Positions 36,257 to 46,963 of a stretch of DNA of 64,000 nucleotides are shown piece by piece. This stretch comes from Patiria pectinifera (lineage: Eukaryota; Echinodermata; Asteroidea; Valvatida; Asterinidae), in NCBI GenBank assembly GCA_029964075.1, contig CM057135.1:6371001-6435000 (forward strand), given 5' to 3'. Both the position numbers and the translations under genes were made by a program. How positions within the stretch are numbered: position 1 is the stretch's first letter; each line of letters opens with the position of its first letter. A model generated the notes under the pieces. It searched no databases. It worked only from the letters and a program-made list of their open reading frames with translations, and was not told the DNA's origin.

Positions 36257-36620
36257 TCTTCTTACTGGGTTACTACTCTGTATTACTACTCTGTATTTCT
36301 TTTTTTCTGATCAGCAATATTGTTTTTCCGTGTGTTATGTACAATTTAAAATTTAGACGTTCAATTGTTTTTCATTTGTTTTTCATTAAATGTTTGTATT
36401 AATCCATGTTAAAGGGGATCTCTACTCGACAAGCTCTGCTTTTTGGGGATCCCCTTCCGCCATCTCTAATTAGAAAATAATGCGTTCAAAGTGTATAAAA
36501 ATATTTTGTAAAACAAGCTCGAACTTTATATTACCCAAAACTACATGTATGTATTTATGCCTTGTCACATAATGAAATGAGATGTGGTAAAAATAATAAA
36601 GAATGAATGAATGAATGAAA

Positions 36621-37008
36621 CTAAAAAAAAAATAAGTCTCGTCTCCTTGTTACATCTTAAACTGATTCTTTCACGGTTTAAAGAACCACATACAGGTGAA
36701 CCACGCTGATATAAAACTTATCTACTCTTGGGGTAGTCTCCATCCGAAGCAGTGAAAAATGTAAGCAGTTGTTCAACTTCAGTAGTAGAAGGAGGGGGAG
36801 GGTACCAGACTTTACCCCTCCCAATGAGCCCTTTCCCCCCTCCCTCTCCCAAAATAGATCCTCCTCCCCCAATTTATCTCTCTCCCAATATATCTCTCGT
36901 ATTGAAGATCTCTCTCTGTCCAGGTACCAGATCAAAACCCTTACTCTCCGCCACTTATAAACAGCGCCCTCTTAAAACTTTTCCTTTTGTGAATATTAAC
37001 CAGCAACA
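36621..37008. other. No gene; pyrimidine-rich tract
   Basis: Contains a C/T-rich stretch at about 36790-36930 with repeated CCTCTCCC/ATCTCTCTCC motifs. Nothing else recognised. Confidence 0.4.
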
Positions 37009-37285
37009 ATGGATAAACGTTTAGTCATAGAGACGGGAGCGGGGAGCCACTTGATTGTTTTATCCTAACGTCAATGCTTTGTGTAAGGTTGACTGATGTA
37101 TTTGACGAAGCATGCTGCTGGTCCTGTGTTGGCGTGCCCGTATACCAGACTGTACACCATGGATAAACGTTCAGTCATAGAGACGGATAGCTAGACTGGC
37201 TCCCGCGGGGAGCCACTTGATTGTTTTATTCTGACGTCAATGCTTTGAGTACGGTTGACTGATGTATTTGACGATTGCTGGTGGC
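37009..37285. repeat. Direct duplication of about 120 bp
   Basis: Two direct copies at about 37009-37125 and 37158-37285. Each begins ATGGATAAACGTTyAGTCAT and ends TGATGTATTTGACGA, with an extra piece (TAGCTAGACTGGCTCCCG) in the second. Just before the virus-like module copy 2. Confidence 0.7.
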
Positions 37286-37521
37286 CAGACTCATTTTTGT
37301 TGACATGGTTCCGTGAGAAGGTCAGATGCCTTTGTTCATCAGGTACAGATCCATGAGGCGTAATACATTGAAATTTTACGCTCTTTTGTTACACTCGTGG
37401 GAATTTTTAGCATATTGTCTGCTGGAATCAGTCAATACGGACTGTACATAGTCCCTTTACACGTGCATAAAGAGGCAAATTGATTGAAAACTTTATTTAA
37501 AAAATAAATCATTTATAATAA

Positions 37522-37947
37522 ATGAATCTTTTTCAGAGTGAACACCCTGAGCTATCTGATAAAACAGATCAATGCGATCACCAGATTGCCATTGAGAATG
37601 GATTCTTAATTTGTGAAACGTGCGGTGAAATAATTCTACTACAAAAGAGAAGCTTGGAGAAAATGATTGTTTCTGTGTCTCCAGAGCAAGACTCAGAAGA
37701 TGTCCAAGAAACGATCAATAAATATAACGAGCTCGTTAATTACAAAACATTGAGGGGTAACGGATGCGTTAAACGATCATTAATAGCCGCGTGTTTTTAT
37801 CATGTAGTTCGATTAGACAAAGAACGAGTTAGAGATTTATTTAAAGTGACTCAAAATCAATTTAATATAGCACTAAAAAGATACGATGACCACTACAATA
37901 AAGGCGGGGCCGAGGGCCACACCCTAAGAGGTGATATAGAAATGTAA
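37522..37947 (+). CDS. TFIIB-like zinc-ribbon/cyclin-fold protein, copy 2
   Basis: A 141-residue intact frame. Residues about 17-40 form a short zinc ribbon of the form C-x-H followed by C-E-T-C. Residues about 70-125 resemble a single TFIIB cyclin repeat (L-R-G-N-G-C-V-K-R-S-L-I-A-A-C-F-Y-H-V-V, then F-K-V-T-Q-N-Q-F). A likely role is transcription initiation or gene regulation for a virus-like element, but it is far shorter than cellular TFIIB and has one cyclin repeat. The 3' end overlaps the convergent minus-strand ORF by 55 bases. A poxvirus-type late-factor-like zinc ribbon is an alternative. The decayed paralogue is at 11483-11986. Confidence 0.6.
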   Translation: MNLFQSEHPELSDKTDQCDHQIAIENGFLICETCGEIILLQKRSLEKMIVSVSPEQDSEDVQETINKYNELVNYKTLRGNGCVKRSLIAACFYHVVRLDKERVRDLFKVTQNQFNIALKRYDDHYNKGGAEGHTLRGDIEM

Positions 37948-38465
37948 CTCGGTGGATCGCTTTCATAATGTTTATTTACAGAGAATTCGAACTTGTAAGT
38001 TTTTCGATAAGAGATTTTTTTTTCTTTTGTCAGCTGTTCGTCTACCCGTTTTTGAACTTCTTTTTCAAAGTCTGAATCGTTGTTAATTTTTTGAAGCGTT
38101 GTGCTGGTCTTTGTTCTATTTTTTTGCTTAAGCTCGTTAAATTTTGCGAGCTCTCTCGTAATCAATATAAACTCTTCGTGCGATATATCTCCGTCGTTGA
38201 TGGCTTGAGACACGTATTCTTCAATCGTGTTAAGTTTGGAGTCCGCTAATATTTTAATCTGGTCGTGCTTTTTCAGCTTGGCGGATAATCGCTCAGACGC
38301 GATTCTAAGCAGAATATCTACACCAAAAGCGCTTATAAACGTTCCTTTTAGCACCAATCCAACGGGGGCTGATATAACACCCAAGAGAGCGGGAATACTG
38401 ACAGCCCCCGCTATAGCCCCCAATCCTTCTAATCCTAACTCTACGTAATTAATAGTGTCGATCAT
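37893..38465 (-). CDS. Glycine-rich membrane-associated protein, copy 2
   Basis: A 190-residue minus-strand frame. Residues about 10-45 form a hydrophobic glycine/alanine-rich stretch (G-L-G-A-I-A-G-A-V-S-I-P, then P-V-G-L-V-L-K-G), long enough for one or two membrane helices. A charged helix with K-L-K-K-H-D-Q-I-K-I-L-A-D-S-K-L-N-T follows, then an acidic/basic coiled region and a serine/proline-rich tail. A further N-terminal part (E-T-K-V-Y-R-L-K-K, then H-R-E-R-T-Y-K-K) lies upstream to about 38580 in another frame, so a small indel near 38465 has probably removed the true start. The homology to copy 1 ends abruptly at about 38580. Family unknown. Confidence 0.55.
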   Translation of the reverse strand: MIDTINYVELGLEGLGAIAGAVSIPALLGVISAPVGLVLKGTFISAFGVDILLRIASERLSAKLKKHDQIKILADSKLNTIEEYVSQAINDGDISHEEFILITRELAKFNELKQKNRTKTSTTLQKINNDSDFEKEVQKRVDEQLTKEKKISYRKTYKFEFSVNKHYESDPPSYISISPLRVWPSAPPLL

Positions 38466-38584
38466 TCTCTTTATTTTTTTTATAAGTGCGCTCTCGGTGG
38501 TCTCTCTCTTTCAAGATTAAAGATCGAATCTCTTCAATCTTTTTAAGTCTGTACACTTTTGTTTCTTCGTTACTATTTAATGAA

Positions 38585-41229
38585 CTCGCTCCAGTGTTCC
38601 ATGTTAGGCAATCCTTCACCTACTTGTTAGCCTAATTTATGGACACCTCGTTTTTCCCCAGTTTTTGTTTTCTGGGCTTAATATCACAATGTAATCATTG
38701 TTCACATGATTTTGCATAAGGTTTTTATAGGGTAACTGTACCAGTAAGCTACTTGGTGAATTTGAAGTTCATCAATGCTGATGTTTGGCAAGACTAATTG
38801 ATGATATCTGGAGACAAGGTAAATGCGCGCAATTTTAGGGCATAATAGTAGCTATTTTTGGATCGTTACTATGTCCTCATAATTATTCAGTCACTTATAT
38901 GCTTTGGAAAATGTTATTTAAGTAAAGATATGTAAGTAGAATCCTCAAAATACACTTTTCAAAAAAATAAAAATATATAAATATACCCAAATATGGGAAT
39001 AAATATATTACACGACAGGGATTAACGATTTATGCAAATTAGGCACCCTTCCCAAAAGAATTTCAGGTGTCACCCCTTCTAAATATCTTCTCTAGGTCTA
39101 TAAGAATCTATCTGCCAAGTTTGGTGCTTTGGACCAGTCGGTCACGATCTTGACAAAAATTAGATCTAAGCCACCTGACTATTATAAAAAAACTACTACA
39201 CCAGCTCCTCGAAATAAACTTGGACTATAATAATATGTTCAAATGGTCGAGAGCGCGATAAAAGATTGTCCACCACTAGTATTTGACTAGTGAATTAGAG
39301 ATTACCTCATTATGGACCTTAAATCTAAAACTCCCAATTTGGCCAAAATTAGACATATGAAAGTCCGCTTAAAAAAAAAGAAGATTTGGCTATGAGTTTC
39401 TACAAATGAAAAAGACCTAAAAAACATCCATAATATCAGTATTAATTAAAATGGCAAGATAGTGTTGAATGACGGTATAGAGAAAAATGGCAAAAATATT
39501 GTCCACCTCTAGCATGTCGCTAGAGAAATAGAGATTATCTCCAATGGACCCAATAACCTTATTCTCAATATATAATCATACTACACTAAGCTACACTTAA
39601 TGTATTTTAAAAACAAAATCCTCTACATCTATCTACAGGGCGTCTTTCAACCCCAACCTAAACATGTCTATTTATCCTCGTTGGGTTAGCTAATCCCAAC
39701 AGCGGTTCAAACGAAATTAGGATAATGAGAGAAAAAAATTTACCAAATACTGGCTTTACTATCAATAGAGATATAATGGAATCTTCATTATGTGAAATAA
39801 AAGATATGGCGTCTGCATTTAAGATTTATCATAGGTTAAAGATGTAGAAGGGTTATTCGCCTAAAGCGCTTATTACATTATTTGCAAAATAGTTTACTTT
39901 CTGCAGCTATGATTTCAATATATTGCTAGAAAAAGGATCCTGTACTGGTAATAGGACGATTAAAAAGAAGGTAAAACACATGTACAAAATGTTAGGGTTT
40001 CGCTTGAAAACGCGCGTACGCAGTCAAGCAACGAAAACCTAATATGCACGCTTTAGCGTTTTAGCAGCTGCAGTGCACCTACAATATCCACTTGATCAGA
40101 TACCCAAGCACGGTCGACTCACGTGCAGCTAGATGACAGGTTAATCACGGAGTGGAAGAAGGGATGGATGGCATGAACGTAATCACCGAAGTGGTAGTAT
40201 GTCTCAAATCTGCATGCACAGAAAAATATAAATGGAAAGACAACTGCCTCAAGGGCGTTAAAAATGTTCAACAAGAATCATTGTAAGACAGCTCCAATAA
40301 AAATGTCAAGAATTCCAAGCACTTCCCCAATGAGCCAAAAAGGTAACGTTGAAGTATATACAACAAATACTATGAGAGGAAGAATATTGCTCTATAAAGG
40401 AGCAATGCATATTAAAATAACAATTAGAATACTAAAAATGAAAAAGCTTTGGATCCGTCCAACTCTACGCTACAGTGTGTGTATAAGCAGGGGCAATATA
40501 CATGTGTTTCCTAAGTAAAATTTCGTTGTGTTCTTAGTCTTTTTCTAGCTTTTCAGAGAACAATAATAATGCAATGAATCACAACAAGCAAGATATATTA
40601 CCACCACCATCAAAAATATGAAAAATGAAGCTCCTACAGCCCGCTCCAGAGACCAATCGTCGCTGTCAGTTCGATGGACGGCCACCAAGATGGAAGGAGT
40701 TCTGTTTTTGGATTTCGCCAAAAGAAGACTGTTCAGTGGCGTCTAATGGCAGCAGATGACACACTCCTGCAGCTCACTCTGAAAGTCAGTCAGTGGTTCT
40801 CACGCAGTGGGACGGCACCAAGAAGACACAGTCAATTAGACGACCGCAGTGACCAGTTCAAGAACAACCGCCCAGATGCAACAGGTACAGTCCAGCCGGA
40901 ACAGGATTGAGTGCTTCAGTGGTGTCTAAAGGCAGCACCAGAGTCTCTTGGAGAGCAATGCGTGTTTTTTTTTTTCAAGACGGCACCAAGTAAGGAAGGC
41001 GGCAGGAATCTGGGCCGGTACACCCCTCCTTGGTCAACCTGGTCTGGTACCCAACCTCCGCTGGGCCTACCATGCCGATGCCGAGCTTAGCCTGGACACC
41101 CAATCGTCATGAGCAGAACGACGCCACAGAGCTCCCGGTCTCATCAGTGCTAGGCGAATTCCCTATATATTTGACTGCCGTTTACCCTGATTTAATTTAT
41201 CTAATTTCGCTCCCATATCCAAAATAAAG
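38585..41229. other. No gene recognised; contains duplicated hairpin unit
   Basis: Mostly AT-rich. The only structure seen is the hairpin duplication (next entry). Short frames at 40264 and 40674 have no support. Confidence 0.4.
39264..39555. repeat. Duplicated unit with co-varying hairpin
   Basis: Two related units about 235 bases apart (about 39264-39320 and 39497-39555) share ATTGTCCACC, a hairpin, AGAGATTA and ATGGACC. The hairpins are CACTAGT-ATTTG-ACTAGTG (39274-39292) and CTCTAGC-ATGTC-GCTAGAG (39507-39525). Both stems have seven perfect base pairs although two positions differ between copies, each with the matching change on the other arm. Function unknown; could be an element end or a structured RNA. 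Confidence 0.65.
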
Positions 41230-41230
41230 T

Positions 41231-41261
41231 GGATAGCAAAGCTATCCTGCCGACTACGCCA
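41231..41261. other. Hairpin plus dispersed 18-mer
   Basis: GGATAGCAAAGCTATCC (41231-41247) is a 7-bp stem with a 3-base loop. It overlaps ATCCTGCCGACTACGCCA (41244-41261), which recurs exactly at 42938-42955. The hairpin-near-end layout resembles a Helitron 3' terminus, but the expected CTRR end is absent. Confidence 0.5.
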
Positions 41262-41583
41262 AGTGTAACCGGGGAGAGTGGGATTTATTAGTTTAAAATG
41301 TGGCACTCTCCTTACAACCGAGTGGTTCCACTAAAAAATAATTTGGGTGGAGCAAAGTTTCGTTTGATATACCCAAAGTTCATATATATACTGTAATTCT
41401 TTTGTAAATACCTAATCATTTGTATATATATTGTCTCATATTTGTGCTGTAAATAAAACATTTGATATTATTGAGACAAACAGAAACTTCGCTCCACCCA
41501 AATTATTTTTTGTGGAACCACTCGGTTGTAAGGAGAGTGCCACATTTTAAACTAATAAATTCCACTCTCCCCGGTTACACTTG
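41260..41583. mobile_element. MITE with about 105-bp near-perfect TIRs
   Basis: TIRs start CAAGTGTAACCGGGGAGAGT and extend about 105 bases on each side with only a few mismatches. The AT-rich centre is about 110 bases and non-coding. No clear target duplication was found: flanks are ACGC before and CTAA after. Confidence 0.85.
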
Positions 41584-41619
41584 CTAAACTTTATCCTTGT
41601 CAGGGACGAAGGTTTGTTT

Positions 41620-41920
41620 AGACCAAATTCAAGTCAGGCAAACTCTGGCCAAAAATGTCCAAGCCAAACATTAGCCATGTCTATATGGCCAATGCCTAAG
41701 GTTAGTGCAGACTAAAGACAGCCAAACTTTGACCAAACATTAGCCTCACACTAGCTAAACGTCAGCCACATCAAGGCCTCTGGTTTCTTTTCACTGAGGT
41801 TGTAACAACATCGGCGAAACTTTGACCAAACATTACTGACAAAAAAGTCACCCATGTCAAGGCCCAACGTTAGTTTAAACTAGGCCTAACGTCAGTCAAA
41901 CCCTCACCAAGATTGGTTTA
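41620..41920. repeat. Degenerate CCAAACATTAGCC repeat
   Basis: Many imperfect copies of a GCCAAACnTTnGCC motif spread over 300 bases, directly upstream of the first exon at 42024. Could be promoter-proximal or simply an old satellite. Confidence 0.5.
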
Positions 41921-42023
41921 GGCAAGGCTGACCGGCCAAATTGTTCAATTCCATTTCTGACGTAGGATCTTTGCTTACACAGTTTCAGGAAGGTAGCGTT
42001 AGGACTTGGCAGAGCATAGCAGA

Positions 42024-42041
42024 ATGCCTCGTCGTAGGAAG
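42024..42041 (+). CDS. Exon 1 of recombinase-like gene
   Basis: ATG followed by codons for P-R-R-R-K, then a GTAGGC donor at 42042. It joins in phase 0 to the exon at 42770. The start is chosen because it is the only ATG that joins cleanly. Confidence 0.5.
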
Positions 42042-42769
42042 GTAGGCTATAATTTCATCAAGAGCAAGTTCCATAATATTTCCAAGGAGCATCCTGTTGA
42101 CGGGGCAAAATGAAAGTGTTGCCGAGTACAGACTGACATCATTCAAAAACTTTTGTGCTTCCTAGTCATCATGCATTTACTACATATGCGCAGTTTTTTT
42201 TTGGGGGGGGGGGGGACCAGTTAACAAAATGACAAATATTACCCCGAAATTGCCTATTTTTGGTAGCTGTATTAAAGTCTGATAGGTGAACTCAAATATC
42301 TGTAGGCCACGATGCCACTTTCCCACAGGCAGGTACAACTCATTGTAGTGCGCTTGGGTGAATCTGAGTAACACATGGTATTGTGTACAGACCAAAGGAA
42401 ATAAGAAAATATCAATGAATATAAGAAAACACATTTTGATTCATCCAAATATCATGTAAAACGGCTTAATGGATTGGGTTTTTTAGGCAGTTATCTTCCA
42501 TTCTTCTAAAAGTAAATCATTCTGCATAACTGCAAACAAAAACCAATAGTGAACTCCAGTCCTTTGCAATGAGTTTCAACACAATTACCGCCAAACAGTC
42601 TAAAGTAAACTCAGAAGCTATTCAAATGTAATCTCAAAGTGTATTTGTTGATGTAGCGCATCCTGTTGAACTTGGGAAAGCTAATTTGTGAGATACCTTT
42701 GACAGAAAAGAGTTGTAACAGATTTTAAACATGTTGTTTAAACATCTTACATTATTGAAATTCTGTTAG
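42042..42769 (+). other. Intron 1
   Basis: GTAGGC...TTCTGTTAG. Holds a G12 run near 42200 and no recognised repeat. Confidence 0.45.
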
Positions 42770-42913
42770 GTCAATGTAAATACCCTGCTTGGGCACCTGA
42801 GCACTGGGGGTGTTCCGGATGATTTGGAAATGGAGCAGGGGACAGATGAGGAGAGGAACGAACAAGACAGCTTTGAGGACAGTGATCCCAATGAGATGGA
42901 TGTGGACGAAGAG
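42770..42913 (+). CDS. Exon 2, left part (acidic)
   Basis: After the acceptor TTCTGTTAG the frame reads V-N-V-N-T-L-L-G-H-L-S-T-G-G-V-P-D-D-L-E, then a run rich in E and D ending D-V-D-E-E. The palindromic element begins at 42914, and the frame soon hits a stop inside it. A GTATAG at 42912 could serve as a donor, but it does not restore frame with the right half. Confidence 0.55.
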
Positions 42914-42952
42914 TATAGCCAAGGGAAAAGTTATTGAATCCTGCCGACTACG

Positions 42953-44744
42953 CCATTTATAGCCAAGGGAAGAGTTATAGAATTGGATTTGTAGGGAACT
43001 CCTCATGTGGCCGAAGGTTACTTATAGTTAATAAAGATTGATGTGAAGCGAGTGGACACGGAGAGATGACTAGATTTGATTATTTGATACTTTATTCGGA
43101 TGAAGATGCAAAATATACAGTTGTGGCTCTCTCGAATATATATACAAAAAAAAACGACAGTCAAATGGGTATACCGTTGTAAGTCTGTGGAATTAACGAA
43201 AACAAAATGGACATTTCATTAGTTTGTTATCACTTAAAATTACATAGCAATTTAATTCAGCATTTACAGCTTATATCTACAATGTAACTATATGAAATAT
43301 GTAACATTTGTACCATACAATCCTGAAAGAGGTTCAAAATATTTTCTTATCAAAGTTCCAGTGATATTCAATAAATGCATTATAAAATCCCAAATCCATC
43401 CATTAATAATAGGCCAGTGAATAATTATTACTGTCAGAGTCCGTGTCCTTTAAGACACACCGTAGTTTTTATGCAAAACCGTTATTTCATCATGTCTATT
43501 CATAACACATGTGATTTGCCATCTTATAATGCGCTGTGCAAAACGGTCCTTTTCGGGTCCACCACCAAACGGGTAGGTAGTTAGATTAAATTGTGTCCCA
43601 AACTATTAAGGATAAATTTGCTAGATATATAACATAATTACTATGCCATATTCTCTCATTATCATCCCTGTTTCCATTGTGCAAATCTCAAGTCCATTTG
43701 CTGAATCGAAAAAGGGTAATTTGGGATTCATTTATCGTATCAATCTGGTGAAAACGTTTGCAGGTAACGCACATGGTTGTACACAACGACTGTTTCATGT
43801 CGGGTATATAAAACGACTGTTGCATGTTTAATCTTAGCTTTTGCTGATAAAATTGGAAAAACTTCAACATCCAGGAATTTAATTATTTAACTGAAGCTAT
43901 TTGGAATGTGTACATATATTTGTAAAACTTGCCATCGTGGAAAACTGGTTGTCATCCATTTAATTTTACCTTGCTTAACAAAATCCAATCAGTTACAAAA
44001 CTAGTAAGATAATTCTGACATTTAAACTAATATTTGGCGGAGCCTCATGGTGCATAATACTGCCCATGGTCTCTGAAACAGTGCTTTAGTTTACTTTAGC
44101 ATCAGGTAATAAGAGAAACTTGAAGAAGCACGTTCTACTTTAGTTATTGCTTTACATTTCTTGCTAATTCACCTTACAATTATGGCCAATTGTGCCTAAA
44201 GCTGGTGGGAAAAGGTGATACTTTATAGCATGTATTCCCTTTAATATCGAGAACACTTCTCTTTCAAGCATAATTACAATTGAAGAGAATCAAACCCTTT
44301 GTATTATGTGAAAATCTATCCATCTATCTATTTGGTGCCACCACCAAACGAAGGGGAAATTGTCCCCAACTAGATGTAGTTGAGCTTTAATCAGAGCACT
44401 TCTAAACTGTAGGTGTGGTCTTATCGCAAGCAAGTGGATGAGTCTCTCTAGCAATGCCTTGTCATTACACGAAAGCTAAGTTATGCAGCACGCAATGCAG
44501 CTCAGAAAGTGTTAACAATATTCTGGAATGCAAGGTATGTTGGAATGTTCCTGGCCAATGCAGCTAGTTATGCTAGAATGTGATTGCAGGAAAGTTAAGA
44601 AACCAAGCGAGGGCGTTGCAATAAAAAGTTTCTGTAACTACAGAGGGCGCTAATTATGTTATCAAAATAATGGCTCATCATATTGTACAGCCTATGTACT
44701 ATGCTTATGATTATATTAGAAATGTTACCGAGACCTGTCTGTTG
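42953..44744. repeat. Left arm of long inverted repeat
   Basis: From CCATTTATAGCCAAGGG outwards-in to GACCTGTCTGTTG. About 1.79 kb. It lacks a roughly 100-base piece that the right arm has near 52240-52335. Contains an ACAGAGGGCGCTAA motif near 44640 and no supported gene. Confidence 0.88.
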
Positions 44745-45140
44745 CTAGCCAGGGACTTCATCCGGCAGATAAGTCGTCTACCTTGCTAGCCAGGAACTCC
44801 ATCCTGCAATATCTGCAGCCGAGTCGTCTACCTTGCTAGCCAGGGACTTCATCCGGCAGATAAGTCGTCCTCCTTGCTAGCCAGGGACTCCATCCTGCAA
44901 TAATCCAGGGACTTCGTCCTGCAGCCAAGTCGTCCTCCTTGCTAGCCAGGGACTCCATCCTGCAATAATCCAGGGACTTCCTCCTGCAGCCAAGTCGTCC
45001 GCCTTGCTAGCCAGGGACTCCATCCGCCAAAAATCCAGGGACTTCGTCCTGCAGCTTTGTCGCCTACCTTGCTAGCCGGGGACTCCATCCGACAAGCCAG
45101 AGACTTCGTCCTACAGCCAAGTTGGTCCTCCTTGCTAGCC
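44745..45140. repeat. Minisatellite next to left arm
   Basis: About eight imperfect copies of CTAGCCAGGGACT(T/C)CATCC plus variable spacers (AAGTCGTCCTCCTTG), unit about 40-62 bases. It starts exactly where the inverted repeat stops. Confidence 0.85.
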
Positions 45141-45269
45141 AGTGACTGCTATACCGGTGAACCTAAGTAGTTACCCAAAACAAATATAGGACAACTAATT
45201 TTTGCACTACTAGTGAAAGGTCCCAACTAAATTGAGTATTGAAGCGGAACATATTTTTTCTTTATTCTG

Positions 45270-45470
45270 CATTGAGTGTATATAAGGAATTGTAACATAG
45301 AAGTGAAGTTAATTGCTATCAACAAAATTAAGTTCAGCAACCGATAAATGTGTGTTATGTACAGGAACTGCCTGACGGATATACTGTAGATACATGTAAA
45401 TACATAATTGAAAAGAGTGGAGCTTTGCCTTTTATACACGTTTTAACAGAAAATTGGTGACATATAGAAT
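45270..45470 (+). promoter_or_regulatory. Possible TATA box and primer binding site of gypsy element
   Basis: GTATATAAGG at about 45278 resembles a TATA box. TTGGTGACATATAG at 45454 resembles a tRNA primer binding site. If both are real, the 5' LTR would lie at about 44745-45453, but no matching 3' LTR is seen. Confidence 0.35.
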
Positions 45471-45947
45471 ATTGGAAGCTCTCCATTTTACCAAAATCCA
45501 ACTGTCAGCTTTCAAATCTTGATTTTTTTGCATATTTTATACCTAAGCATTTAACAATCATTGTCATCCTTTACTGTTCTTAGTGTAAGCAGACGTTCGT
45601 AAATTTATAATAACCTTGGCGCAGTCTTTTCTCTTTTTATTTTGTTTGTGTGCATACAGGTTATTCGTGTATTGACACCTGCCGGGGTGACCAACGATCG
45701 TGCCATTCCACTCTTCACTCTGCTACATTGACTGTCGTCAGTGGACTTGTGCCTCTGCATTGCACTTGTTGACGTACCGCTCACTGCTACTCGTTGCTTG
45801 TCGTAACATACAACGCTTGGTTCAAGTTAAGGTATAAGTGCATGCGATTTCCGTTCGCGAATTTGAGCTGGCACAGCGCATCATTTTTTTCACATGTATT
45901 AACCTTCTTTCCCCATTGTAGATAGATAGAATTAGTCAAGTTGAGAA

Positions 45948-46949
45948 ATGGATTCTGAAGAGGTAGATTCAGGGCCTAGTGTCTCAAAATTAATGTCTGA
46001 GATCCAGGAACTTCGTGAACTTGTTCAGGAAAATCAAGCAACATCTTATTAGTCGAAAAAATCCAGTCCTAGTTACTTGGTAGTTCCTAGTCAGAAGATT
46101 TCATCTTTTTCTGGCCAAACTGTGACTAAATTAGAAGATTGGATATATGACATAACCACAGCAATTAAGTCTCGACCTTTGACGAAGGAAGCTGAAGTTG
46201 ATTTTGCCTTACAACATCTTATTGGTCCAGCCCGTGAAGAAGTTAAATACCATAGGAAGGATAATCTTGATGAGGTATTCTCAGTCCTAAGAGAGTTTTT
46301 TGGCGATCAAGGCTCAAATGTCCAACTACAAAGAGCTTTTTTTGAAAGAAAGCAGAAGTCTGAAGAAAATTTGAGAGATTTTTCTCATTCTCTTTTGGAT
46401 TTATTTGGACGGGCAGCCCGTAAATCTCCTTAACTTATGGAGAAACGGGAACATTTGCTCAAGGATCAGTTTGCAGAAGGTGTTTCTGATGTCCTTCTCA
46501 GAAAGTATCTTAAAAGTAAGATACGAGAGTCTTCATCGTTAGAATTCTTTGAACTTCGGACAGAGGCCATCGAATGGGCAGAAGAAGGAGAAAAGCAGGA
46601 GGCAACAAACATCCAGATTCCCAAACAGGTTCAAGTTGAATCAGCAACTGCTAGGTCAGACACCAAGACGCTTATTGATCTAATGCATAAACAACAGAAA
46701 CAAATGGATACCCAACAGAAGCAATTTGAGGATCTGACTAAACTGATGCATCAAAAGCTCACAGATATATCCAGAAGTCCACAAGCATACAACAGAACAC
46801 CAAACAACAACAGAACCAAGTGTGATCATTGTAATAAAATAGGCCACACTAAAGACAACTGCTACAAACAACAGATACAAGACGCAAACAACACCATTGA
46901 AGAACTTCGCAAAGTAATCAATACACCAAAGTCCACACAGGAAAACTAG
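45948..46949 (+). pseudogene. Gag of inverted-repeat gypsy element
   Basis: One frame from the ATG at 45948 (M-D-S-E-E-V-D) to the stop at 46949, broken by two in-frame stops: TAG at 46050 and TAA at 46434. It contains a retrotransposon Gag core (F-S-G-Q-T-V-T-K-L-E-D-W-I, then L-R-E-F-F-G-D, then F-F-E-R-K-Q) and a glutamine-rich linker. One CCHC zinc knuckle follows (C-D-H-C-N-K-I-G-H-T-K-D-N-C, about 46821). Only nonsense changes, no frameshift, so decay is recent. Confidence 0.85.
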
Positions 46950-46963
46950 ACACTCTCTGCGAA

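Larger units (their letters stand above)
31785..36619 (+). mobile_element. Nearly full-length LINE with ORF1 and PHD/endonuclease/RT ORF2
   Basis: Starts near GAGGGCGCTGTTCATGGAG, has a 5' UTR of about 165 bases, ORF1 and ORF2. The 3' UTR contains CTACTCGACAAGC and GGGGATCCCCTTCC. The element ends AATAAAGAATGAATGAATG (GAAT repeats to about 36619). The family is also present as the deletion copy at 13778-14986 and the tail at 24012-24150. The RT boxes place it in the CR1/L2/Jockey group. This copy has few disabling changes (see ORF2). Confidence 0.88.

Noticed and set aside
43375..43831. Frames mirrored at 52831-53293
   Set aside because: They are mirrored because the inverted repeat is mirrored. 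Substitutions show no coding bias that I can see and no motifs.
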